From Anodontia alba (lineage: Eukaryota > Mollusca > Bivalvia > Lucinida > Lucinidae), in NCBI GenBank assembly GCA_964016985.1, contig OZ024830.1:57520104-57584103 (forward strand): a stretch of 64,000 nt of DNA. The letters are read 5' to 3'. Shown here piece after piece: positions 41,411 to 50,169 of the stretch. The notes below the pieces were generated by a model, which was not told where the DNA came from, did not search any database, and saw only the letters and a program-made list of their open reading frames with translations. Numbering within the stretch: position 1 is the stretch's first letter; the number at the start of each line of letters is the position of its first letter. The translations under genes and the position numbers were made by a program.

Positions 41411-41600
41411 TTAATCTTTGCTACTCTGTAGGTAAATTTGGCTAATGACAAATCGGTAATATATTTTCTGTTATTATTATTTCCAGAAAATAAGGTTTGA
41501 CGCTTCATGCAAACTGTTCCTGGAGAGAGTTTACATGAAATGTCAAACCTTATTTTCTCCAAATGTGTTTTACAGAGTTGTCTCCTCTGAAAGCTTATCC
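41411..41600. mobile_element. P4 foldback MITE
   Basis: ttccagaaaataaggtttga, cgcttcatgcaaactgttcc / gagagtttacatgaaatgtc, aaaccttattttctcc; both termini are weak. Confidence 0.65.
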
Positions 41601-41789
41601 CCCTTCCATACTATTGAATTATGATTCCAGGAAGGTAATGTTAACTTTAGACAGCATCACATTTCTAAAGCACAGCTCTTAAAAGCATATTTACCCTAAG
41701 TATGTGGACACCGTAACTCCTTACCATACTTGTCCTTTAATTGGAAATGGTTTCTTCCACTATCTGTTGTGTTTAAAAATTACTGAGCA

Positions 41790-42200
41790 AGTGGCTAACA
41801 GTGTAGATTCTGCAGTGTCTGATCTGGGCCTACACTGTTTGCTCAGGCCTGTTTGTCCTAGTACTTAGGGTTAAGTATCAAGACAAACATGCCTGAGCAA
41901 ACAGTGTACACTGGTTGCTTAGGCCTGTTTGTCCTTAAATACTTGGGGTTAAGTATCAGGACAAACATGCCTGAGCAAACTGTGTACACTGGTTGCTTAG
42001 GCCTGTTTGTCCTAGTACTTAGGGTTAAGTATCAGGACAAACATGCCTGAGCAAACAGTGTACACTGGTTGCTTAGGCCTGTTTGTCCTTAAATACTTGG
42101 GGTTAAGTATCAGGACAAACATGCCTGAGCAAACAGTGTTGATCCAGATCAGTTGCCACAGAATATGGCATCTGATCAGGGTTTACACTGTTTGCCACTT
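41790..42200. repeat. ~77 bp tandem repeat of the core palindrome, 154 bp dimers
   Basis: gggttaag landmarks at 41868, 41946, 42022 and 42100 (78, 76, 78). Alternate units carry ttaaatacttgg or tagtacttagg, giving an exact 154 bp dimer. Each unit is itself an inverted repeat of caggacaaacatgcctgagc and gctcaggcctgtttgtcct. Confidence 0.85.
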
Positions 42201-42236
42201 ATCCAGTAGTTCTTTAGACACATCATAAGATATTAA

Positions 42237-42506
42237 CCTATTAATACCTAGCGTCCCATAAGAGGCAAATGACCCTCATGGGTTGTTTCCCCATTCGCCT
42301 AGGTTCCCACAAAAGGGACATTTGGCAGACAGGTGTAGACCCTAATCAGATGCCACAAAATGCAGCATCTGATCAGGGTCTTCACTGTGTACACGAAATG
42401 CAGGAATTTGTATGAAACATAGTATCCATGAAAATTTTTAACCAGACATATGAAAATGGACTGGTCCAAAGGTTGAAGGTGGAAGAGTCCACTTGGCATA
42501 AATGGG
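42237..42506. mobile_element. M2 MITE, with a short tail-like insert
   Basis: TTAA 42233-42236 and 42507-42510. The 3' terminus ttggcataaatggg is intact. Near the left end, aaatgaccctcatgggttg (about 42267) resembles the SINE-A/LINE tail and enlarges the element by ~45 bp. Confidence 0.7.
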
Positions 42507-42639
42507 TTAAAATGGATGTTCAAATTTTAAGACAAGTAAGGTAAGGAGTTTGGGTGTCCCAGTATTTAGTGTTAATACAGTATATCAGTCTGAAATCACT
42601 CAGAATGTCACTTGAGTATACCCCTAAAGAGGACTTGTT

Positions 42640-42832
42640 AAGAAGGAATACAAGGAGTATTTGGTGATAATTCTAGGGGAGTTTTCTCCAGTTCTCCATA
42701 AGAACATATGTTATATGTACTTATTTTAAGCAAAGCACTTCAAATGAGTACCTACAACAAATGTTTTTATGGAGAAATAAGAAAACTTATCCTAAAATTG
42801 TCAGCAAATACTCCTCGTTAACAATTCTGCTT
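42640..42832. mobile_element. P3b foldback MITE, best copy
   Basis: aaggagtatttggtgataat(tctagg) / (cctaaaatt)gtcagcaaatactcct; inner ccataagaacatatgttata / caacaaatgtttttatggag. Confidence 0.75.
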
Positions 42833-42990
42833 CCACCAAATGAAAATATGAAATTATTCTGCTTCGATCAAACAAAAACTATGAAATCAGTCTGCTTCCT
42901 CCAAACACAAATATGAAATTATTCTGCTTCCACCAAACAAAAATATGAAATTATTCTGCTACCACCAAACAAAAATATGAAATTCAGCTT
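42830..42990. repeat. ~32 bp minisatellite, 5 copies
   Basis: Unit ttctgcttccaccaaacaaa + aatatgaaatta with substitutions. Confidence 0.9.
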
Positions 42991-43410
42991 TTTCTAAACC
43001 TCCAGATATAAAGTACTACCATAAAAATCATCAAATGCAAGTTTCTAGTAATTTAACTTCAGACAGAAATATGGATGTCAATTGATTTCACCATCTCTGA
43101 ATATGAAATGTTGAAAGAATAAAGCAACAGTGAATAAACCAATTTTGCTTTTAGACAAACTGTACAATTTGGCAGTACCATATCTGGACAAAGTCATAAT
43201 TTCTGAAACCTTTTTGAAACAAACACAATAATTTAGACTTACAAGCTTTGTTTTTAGTAGTTTGGATTTATCAATTTTTTGCTATTGACAGACATATTTT
43301 TGTTTTTAGTTTGTTTGGAGGAAATCGTTATTTTCATGCATGCTATTTCAAAAAGAAAATATAATTTTATCTGTCTTTGTATCAGAAATTCTCAAAATGA
43401 TATTGTCATT
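42991..43410. other. No gene or recognised repeat
   Basis: AT-rich; possibly the remains of a larger foldback, but no arm pairing was convincing. Confidence 0.4.
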
Positions 43411-43413
43411 TAC

Positions 43414-43612
43414 ACTTACCATGCCATGGATAATTTCAGCAGATGACAAACTGATGATGTTTTTCTTATTTTTCCTAGAAAATAGGACCTGACATTTCAT
43501 GCAAAGTGTCTCCTAAGGAGACAATTTGCATGAAGTATCATATCATGTTTTCTAGTTGAAATAAGAAAAATATTTCAAATTGTTGTCTGCTGAAATTTTT
43601 ACCCAGCATGCA
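43414..43612. mobile_element. P4 foldback MITE, good copy
   Basis: taccatgccatggataattt ... acatttcatgcaaagtgtct / acaatttgcatgaagtatca ... tttttacccagcatgcaaag. Confidence 0.8.
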
Positions 43613-43654
43613 AAGTGTAAATTAATCAGCTTCCTGATAACATAATTCAATTTA

Positions 43655-43850
43655 ACCCCACAATGCCAAGCAAAATTTGAAACAGATGACATACATTTTT
43701 TTTTTTTTTCAGAGAAAATAAGTATTGACGTGGCAGATGATTCACAGAAAATATCAAGACTTATTTCTTTGAAAAATAAAAAAAATATATATATATATAT
43801 ATATAAAAAATAAAAATGTTGTGCTGCAGTTTCGATAGGCTCTTATAGGA
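43655..43850. mobile_element. P5 foldback MITE with AT microsatellite
   Basis: ttttttcagagaaaataagt, attgacgtggcagatgattc / cagaaaatatcaagacttat, ttctttgaaaaataaaaaaa. An (at)n run (about 43786-43806) has expanded in the right arm. Confidence 0.65.
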
Positions 43851-43876
43851 TTAAAATTGGCAAAGCATCATTTATT

Positions 43877-43910
43877 TGTTTTTGTTGTTGTTGTTGTTGT
43901 TGTTGTTTTT
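43877..43910. repeat. (TTG)n microsatellite
   Basis: ttgttgttgttgttgttgtt run just left of a P5 copy. Confidence 0.9.
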
Positions 43911-44062
43911 ATTTTTTTTTTTTCAGAGAAATTAAGTCTTGATATTTGATGTGAATCCTCTGTGTAACAGACAATTCACATGAAGTATTGGATCTGATTT
44001 GCTTTGAACAATAAAAATAAAAATCTTCAGAATGTTGTCTGCTGCAGTTATCACTAGTGTTT
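43911..44062. mobile_element. P5 foldback MITE
   Basis: ttttttttcagagaaattaa, gtcttgatatttgatgtgaa / caattcacatgaagtattgg; right end tctgctgcagttatcactag. Confidence 0.6.
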
Positions 44063-44127
44063 TAACCCTTAAACTGCCAATCATGTTCTGCTTTGTCATC
44101 TGCTTGTAATTTAAGAAGCCATTTTTG

Positions 44128-44190
44128 CAAACAGTGTGGACCCAGATCAGACTGCTCCTCTAGAAGCAGTCTGATCAGGGCCCACACAGT
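44128..44190. repeat. Core palindrome
   Basis: aaacagtgtggacccagatc agactgctcc / gaagcagtctgatcagggcc cacacagttt: a clean 28-30 bp stem. The flanking ttaacccttaaactgcc (44063) and ggcattttaagggttaa (44280) may be the TIRs of a ~220 bp TTAA element. Confidence 0.65.
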
Positions 44191-44294
44191 TTCATGTATG
44201 CAAAAAAAGGTTTGAAAAGTTTTCAAGAATATTTAGCAGACGACATAAACAGACAACATTTTGAGATGCAGGTTTTTTTGGCATTTTAAGGGTT

Positions 44295-44498
44295 AACCTT
44301 TACCACCGTCTGGGCAGATTCAGCAGATGACAAATTGATAGTTTTTTTTCTTATTTTTCTTATTTTTTCTTATTTTTCCCATACACTAGATTTTGAGATT
44401 CATGCAGATTGTCTCCTTAGGAAACAGCAGAGCCTATTTTCTGAGAAAAATAAGAAAAAAATATTTTAAAATGTTGTCTGCTGAAAGTTTTCCTCAAC
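44295..44498. mobile_element. P4 foldback MITE
   Basis: ttaacctttaccaccgtctg ... ttttgagattcatgcagatt ... the right inner arm is shortened (gaaacagcagagcctatttt). Confidence 0.7.
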
Positions 44499-44632
44499 AG
44501 GCTAAATAAGCAATAAAACATTAAAGTAAACAAAAATGATAACTTCTACCTGAAGATGTCCTGACCTTAGACTTATGCTTGGGATTTGCACTAGTTGAAA
44601 ATAGTTTTGTTACCTCTCCACAATAGACTTGT

Positions 44633-44825
44633 TAAAGAGGAGTAATTCATAATAATTATTTGACATTTTCATCATTTCTCAATAAAAGCATATTGTTGTT
44701 TGTATTCTCATTTATTAGACATGCCTCTAATAAATACCCGTAACATGTTTTCCTCCACAACATGTTTTCACCTTTTTCTAATGAGTATACCCTCAATATA
44801 TGTTTTATGGAGAAATTTGTTGGTT
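44633..44825. mobile_element. P3b foldback MITE, degenerate
   Basis: aaagaggagtaattcataat left end; inner tctcaataaaagcatattgt / caatatatgttttatggaga. The right outer end is replaced by T-rich sequence (44820-44862). Confidence 0.55.
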
Positions 44826-44981
44826 TTTTTTTTTTGTGTTTTTTTTTTTTGTTTTTTTTTTTTTCAGAAGTCTCATCAAACCTTAATACAAGTCCATGCT
44901 CTCTAAATAGGCAGTTCCAATATTTCTGGGGTTTGTGGTAGATGGAAACTACGACATATTATGACTTGTCATATTTCTTGC

Positions 44982-45330
44982 TTTAAAGGCTCCATATTCC
45001 TCAAAAATGGATATTTTATTTTCCAAACAGGTTTAATATATTGATATATTGTATTAATGCAATCATAAAATGTGGCATTGGACATTTCAGTTAGTCTTTT
45101 GCTCTTGAAATGCAATGACTTTTTATCATATCTCTCAATTAATGTTGCCAACATTAATTCAGAGATGGGTAAAAAATCGTATCATTTTTGATCCAGTTCA
45201 AAAACGAGAGACTAACTAAAATTTTACAAGCTGTCAGATGCCACATTTTATGATCCTATTAATACTATCAATTTATTAAACCTTTCTTGGTTAAGAATGT
45301 CTATTTTTGAGGAGCATGAAGCCTTTAACC
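44982..45330. mobile_element. P7 long palindromic element, copy 1
   Basis: About 345 bp and mirrored along most of its length: aaaggctccatattcctcaa / ttgaggagcatgaagccttt; aaaatgtggcattggacatt / gtcagatgccacattttatg; ttaatgttgccaacattaat is the centre. The flanks suggest a TTAA-type target. Confidence 0.8.
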
Positions 45331-45336
45331 TACAAC

Positions 45337-45550
45337 GGAGGACAATTATTGATACTTTCCTTATACTTTCCTAGAAAATATTACTTGCAGTTCATTTAAA
45401 TTATTTCTAAAGGAAAAATAAGGCTTGACATTTCATCAAAATTGTCTCCAGAGGAGACAGTTTGAATGAAATTTCAAACCTTATTTCCTGTGAAAAATAA
45501 GAAAAATATCTGTAGCTTGTTGTCTGCTGATTTAGCCAACAAAGTAAAGA
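45337..45550. mobile_element. P4 foldback MITE
   Basis: ggcttgacatttcatcaaaa / acagtttgaatgaaatttca; right end tgctgatttagccaacaaag. The left terminus is weak. Confidence 0.65.
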
Positions 45551-45923
45551 TTAATCAGGAAAGCAAAAAATACATTGAGATGATCTGATTTTAAGAACAT
45601 GAAAAATTATTTGCTTGAGCAAACAAGAAAATTATTTATTCATTTTGACAGAATGGAAAGTTCATCTCCTTAAAAACATAATGATTTCACAGTATCTCCT
45701 TTGTAGAGGTGGAAAGGGAATGGACTCTGAGATCAGTGTCTGAGTGAAGTCTGAGCACCTTCTACCACTCCAGCTCATCATTTGTCATTCGTAGAAGTCC
45801 AGTAAAGTGTTTAGTTGTTCTGCTTATTGTTTGCTTCTTTGTAAGTGTGCAGACTACTCTCTCTACATGTCACCAACCAGTGACTTACAACATCTACCAA
45901 ATTTGCCCTAAATACAGACAGTT
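45551..45923. other. No gene or recognised repeat
   Basis: Unique-looking sequence; no frame of interest. Confidence 0.4.
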
Positions 45924-46136
45924 TAACACTTTGCATGCAGGGTAAAAGTTTCAGCAGACATTTTGAAATAGTTTTCTTACTTTTCCTAGAAAATAGGGAT
46001 TGACTCTTCATGCAAACTTTCTTCTAAGGAGGCAATTAATTTGCATAAAGTGTCGGATCCTATTTTCAAGGAAAAATAAGAAAAAATGTCATCAGTTTGT
46101 CATCTGCTGGATTTGCCCATAGCATGGTAAATGTTA
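45924..46136. mobile_element. P4 foldback MITE, both TTAA-type ends
   Basis: ttaacactttgcatgcaggg ... ttgactcttcatgcaaactt / aatttgcataaagtgtcgga ... gcccatagcatggtaaatgttaa. Useful for defining the family's true ends. Confidence 0.8.
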
Positions 46137-46205
46137 ACTCTTTACCATACTTATCTTAAAATTTGACTGCCAGCTGATCTCACTCTGAAATTTGTGATTG
46201 AATGG

Positions 46206-46272
46206 CAAAAAGTGTAGACCCTGACCAAACTGCTCCTTTAGAAGCAGTTTGATTGAAGTCCTCACTATTTCT
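46206..46272. repeat. Core palindrome
   Basis: aaaagtgtagaccctgacca / tttgattgaagtcctcacta around gctcctttagaagcag. Confidence 0.55.
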
Positions 46273-46392
46273 TCAAGCCTGTCTTTCTACCATATTTGAC
46301 CTAATTACCACACATACTCCTGTAAGCGCACAGTCAAGCAATTCCATAGTCTTCAGATTACAGCCAGTGTAGTTTTTGTCTACTTCTTTATA

Positions 46393-46463
46393 AAGGTGTA
46401 TCTTGGGGGTACCCATTTGAATTGTATTGACTTATCGATGCAATTCAAATGAGTACCCAGAAC
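46393..46463. repeat. P3-type hairpin fragment
   Basis: gggggtacccatttgaattg / caattcaaatgagtacccag with loop tattgacttatcgatg. Confidence 0.7.
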
Positions 46464-47020
46464 ATTAGCCTAGCTACTAGGCCAATATATAAGTATGTTT
46501 GTCATGTTTTGTTTACTTATTATTGTTTGTTTTTTCATTTACATTCTACTTTTTGATTCAATGTTTAGCTAGTCTATGAGTGAACTTTTCTTCTGTGGTT
46601 GTCTCTGAAATATATTGAAATCCAGACCATATTATCTATAGACTAGCCACAGAGCTCAATAAGCCAAAAAATATATATGTATATTTCTAAGCCTTGGGCA
46701 AGGCTACCAGAACATATGCTTTTATAAAGAAAATCAGAAAAAAAAAGAAAATACAATAACATCACTTAAGCATCATTCACTGATCTTTGTTTAAGTGTAC
46801 CCTTAGTATAGGTGGATACATATTGTACCACAAGTTTCCCAGTAATTTTGAAAAACCTAAGTGCATGGTGTCGTAATAAGGTGTAATACCGTATTTAGAG
46901 TAAATACAGTACTCATTTAAAATACTCATTTCTACTGGCCTTCCTTATGAAATGTCAGGCCTTATTTTTCCTAAGAATACAAACAAAAATAAAAAATGTT
47001 TGCTTAAGTTTTTATTAGCA
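46464..47020. other. No gene; AT-rich, with a weak inverted pair
   Basis: agctagtctatgagtg (46568) faces tatctatagactagcc (46632). P4-like fragment aatgtcaggccttatttttc at about 46953. Confidence 0.4.
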
Positions 47021-47027
47021 CTTTAAC

Positions 47028-47252
47028 CCATTTATGCCTTGTGTCCTATAAGAGGGACGTAAGCAAACAGTGCAGACCCAGATCAGATGCTGCAGAATGG
47101 GACATCTGAACAGGGTCCACACTGTTTGCATTTAATACAGGAATTTCTAAAAAAAATATGGTAATAATAAAACCAACCAGACGCCCCTTCTTTTTGAAAA
47201 GAACTTGTCCAAAGTGTTGAGGTAGAACTTGAGTCCATTTGGCATAAATGAA
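47028..47252. mobile_element. M2 MITE
   Basis: ttaacccatttatgccttgt / catttggcataaatgaattt; core agcaaacagtgcagacccag / cagggtccacactgtttgca. Confidence 0.8.
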
Positions 47253-47393
47253 TTTAGGGGTAAAACTATTTTTCTTCTATTGGTCATCTGTAACTTAAAA
47301 GGCTGGAGACCAAGCATCAGGTCTGGACGAGATGTCAAAGTCATGAATTATGACTAAGCATAGTTTCAAGCTATGGAATCCAGTAAAAGTTGA

Positions 47394-47470
47394 ATATATG
47401 AAAACCTGTGGTTAGTACTCATTAGAATTGCTTAGTGAGGCAGTTCTAATGAGTACACATGTTTCTGCAA
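47394..47470. repeat. P3-type hairpin fragment
   Basis: tggttagtactcattagaat / agttctaatgagtacacatg. Confidence 0.6.
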
Positions 47471-47629
47471 TGACATAAGTCATGAGGTTGTTTTCTGTTT
47501 GGAGAAATGTCAGACTAAATCAGACTAGGAATTATGCCCCTGCCCATTGGGGCCCGCGAAGTAGATGGGCTGCCTTGTGCCTCTGTGGCAGAGCTGCTAG
47601 TAACTTAATGCAGGACTTGAGTTCATTAT

Positions 47630-47850
47630 TAGCCCAGGTTGGGTAAAAGTCCCACAGATTCGGAGGTAATACCTTGACATGACAACATGACTGAAATACG
47701 GTTGACTGGGATGTTAAAACTTGAATAAGTATCATGCCCCCACCCATTTTTCATGCAGGAGTTTGTCTTTTGACCAGATTGGGTAAAAGTCCCACAGATT
47801 CAGATGCAATACCTTGACATGAGGACATGACTGAAGTACTGTTGACTGGA
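47630..47850 (+). repeat. Direct repeat pair of a SINE-like tail
   Basis: gggtaaaagtcccacagatt, aataccttgacatga, acatgactgaa, gttgactgg occur at 47640-47711 and again at 47779-47850, separated by a HINE-like atgcccccacccatttttca start. Confidence 0.6.
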
Positions 47851-48039
47851 TTAGGTATGAGATTAGATAGGTTAGATTATATTCGATTGATACTGTGTTA
47901 GACAGGAATAGATAGTAGTAGTAGATCAGACTAAGAAGTTGGTCCACATCAAGCAAAAAATGGTGTCTCCACATCACAAAAACATGCCAATATAATTTTG
48001 ACCCCTTAAACCCCATTTTTATAAAGTAAAACTAGGGTT

Positions 48040-48182
48040 TTGGGGGTATACATTATTTTTCTTATTTCTGCTAAAAACATAAATTGTGAGTACTTGTTAA
48101 AACTGCCTTGCTGAAGTGGTTCTAAGGAGTACCCACATTTGTTTTGAGCAGAAATATGAACAATGTCAGTTTCTTATTTGAA
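48040..48182. mobile_element. P3 foldback MITE
   Basis: attgtgagtacttgttaaaa / ctaaggagtacccacatttg inside cttatttctgct / agcagaaatatga; outer ends are weak. Confidence 0.6.
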
Positions 48183-48199
48183 AATTTTCAGTTTTTAGA

Positions 48200-48683
48200 G
48201 GTGAAATGTTCTATACAGCTGATTAGGCGTGTTTTCATAATGAAGCATGTGCAGAATGCATAGATTCAGATACATCTTTAGCATGCACACAGTCTCATTT
48301 GGGCCTTTGATCTCCATTGATACACTCTATAGTATCCAATGACTCTGGCAGTGTACAGTGAAGACCCAGATCAGACTGCACATTTGCACCAAAGGCACAG
48401 TTTTGCTTGGCACGGCTCAGTTCAGTATGTATGTATGATTGTGATAATGTATTGAAAGTTTTCTGATTGACTGCTTTGAAAGTGACTGCATATATGGATG
48501 AGTGTTCCTGTGCACCTTACACTTGCGGTTTCATCTCAGTACAGCGATGTACTGTTCACGACACTTTCAACACGTTTGTGATCCACGTTTGCGGATTTAC
48601 GTTTGCCGATTTATGTTTGCGAATAAATTCATAATTCAAGTTGGCAATTTATGCTTGCGATTTATGTAATTCATGTGCCTCAA
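48200..48683. other. No gene; ~15 bp degenerate repeat
   Basis: acgtttgcggatttacgttt gccgatttatgtttgcgaat at about 48576-48668 repeats the phrase (a/t)(c/t)gtttgc(g/c)gattta about five times. Confidence 0.5.
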
Positions 48684-48875
48684 TACTTAGCATGCTGGGT
48701 AAAAATTTTAGCAGATTTCATTTTGAAATATTTTTTTCTTATTTTCGTAGAAAATAGGATCTGACACTTAATGCAAGGAGACAATTTGCATGGAGTGTAA
48801 GAGCCTATTTACTAGGGAAACAAGAAAAAATATGAGTTTGACATCTGCTGAATTTGCCAATTGCATGTTAAGTGT
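48684..48875. mobile_element. P4 foldback MITE
   Basis: ttagcatgctgggtaaaaat / gaatttgccaattgcatgtt; left arm shortened (gacacttaatgcaaggagac). Confidence 0.7.
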
Positions 48876-49148
48876 TAATCATGTTTTTTTCTGTTTGTAA
48901 CTCATGTATGTATTTTGCTTTTTCTCTTGAGTTGGATTTTGTATGTTTGTATTTTGTTTACCACTCTATGGGCAAACTCAGCAGATGACAAATTGATGAT
49001 ATTTTTTTGTAATTTTTCCAGAAAATAGACATTGATTGATATTTCATGCAGATTATCTCCTGGGGAGACAAAGTTCCTATTTTCTAGGGAAACATGAAAA
49101 ATATGAGTTTGACATCTGCTGAATTTGCCCATTGCATGGTAAGTGTTA
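48876..49148. repeat. ~265 bp tandem duplication containing a P4 element
   Basis: agtgttaatca(t/g)gttttttt ctgtttgtaactcatgtat recurs at 48870 and 49142. The P4 copy between them (48958-49148) has left text gggcaaactcagcagatgac and shares its right half with the previous P4. Confidence 0.75.
48958..49148. mobile_element. P4 foldback MITE
   Basis: ccactctatgggcaaactca ... atatttcatgcagattatct ... aatttgcccattgcatggta. Confidence 0.75.
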
Positions 49149-49215
49149 ATCAGGTTTTTTCTGTTTGTAACTCATGTATATATTTTTTCTTGAGTTGTAT
49201 TTTATATGTTGTATT

Positions 49216-49412
49216 TTGTGCACCACTCTGTGTGCAAATTCAGCAGATGACAAGTTTTTTGTTTCTCATTATTTTTTCCAGAAAATGGGCATTGACATTT
49301 TATGCAGATTGTCTCCTAGGGAGATGATTTGCATCAAATGACAACACCTATTTTCTGGGGAAACAAGAAAAGTATTTCAAAATCTGCTGAATTTTTTTTC
49401 CCAAGGTGCTGA
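49216..49412. mobile_element. P4 foldback MITE
   Basis: ccactctgtgtgcaaattca ... acattttatgcagattgtct / tgatttgcatcaaatgacaa ... ttttttcccaaggtgctgag. Confidence 0.75.
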
Positions 49413-49452
49413 GTGTTAATTTATTTTTGTTGTTGTATGTAATTCTTTTGCT

Positions 49453-49972
49453 TTAAAGCTCCATTTTCCTCAAAAATAGACATTTGTATGCCGTAGAATT
49501 GGATGATGCCGGGGGCATATAGTTTTTAGTACGTACATACGTGATCCTGTTAGACTCAGATTAAGGCACTTGTACCAGGTAGAATTTTGCAGTTTTATAG
49601 TCAGGTACCCCACAACAAGGGCATCTATGTACTGTGGACACATTTCTAGTTTATCCAAGAAAGGTTTAATAAATTGTTATATTGTAATGATATGATCATA
49701 AAATGTGGCATCTGACAGCCTGTAAAATTTCATTTAGTCTCTTTGTTTTTGAACTGAAATGATTTTTTTTCATATCTCTGAAGTAATGTTGGCAACATTA
49801 ATTCAGAAATATTATAAAAAAAAATCATTTTCATTTTTTTTTATCCAGTTCAAGAATGAAAGATTAACTGAAATTTTACAGGCTGTCAGATGCCACATTT
49901 TATGATTGTGTAACTTACTAAATCTTTCTTGGATAATAAAATGTCTATTTTTGAGGAATATGGAGCCTTTAA
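49453..49972. mobile_element. P7 long palindromic element, copy 2, interrupted
   Basis: taaagctccattttcctcaa(aaatagac) / (gtctattttt)gaggaatatggagccttta; the inner mirror (cattttatgatcat / catctgacagcctgtaaaat) is complete. About 160 bp of foreign DNA splits the left arm. Confidence 0.8.
49490..49652 (+). mobile_element. HINE-K 3'-end fragment inside P7
   Basis: gatgccgggggcatatagtt and aagggcatctatgtactgtg, gacacatttctagttta; the latter matches the end of HINE-K at 37455-37495. Confidence 0.6.
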
Positions 49973-50080
49973 TCATGCTATGTCTCTATTTGTAATTAAT
50001 GTCTGAATTCTTTTTGTAATTTGTTTCATCTGAATTATGTTTATTTATTCTCATATGTGTTTATAGTTAATATGTCTTAA

Positions 50081-50165
50081 TTATGCTTCTTTTCCAGCAT
50101 TTGTTATTTATATGCCTTAATTATGCTTCTTTTCCAGCATTTGTTATTTATATGCCTTAATTGTG
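50081..50165. repeat. 40 bp tandem repeat, ~2.3 copies
   Basis: ttatgcttcttttccagcat starts at 50081, 50121 and (as ttgtg...) 50161. Confidence 0.9.
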
Positions 50166-50169
50166 CTTC

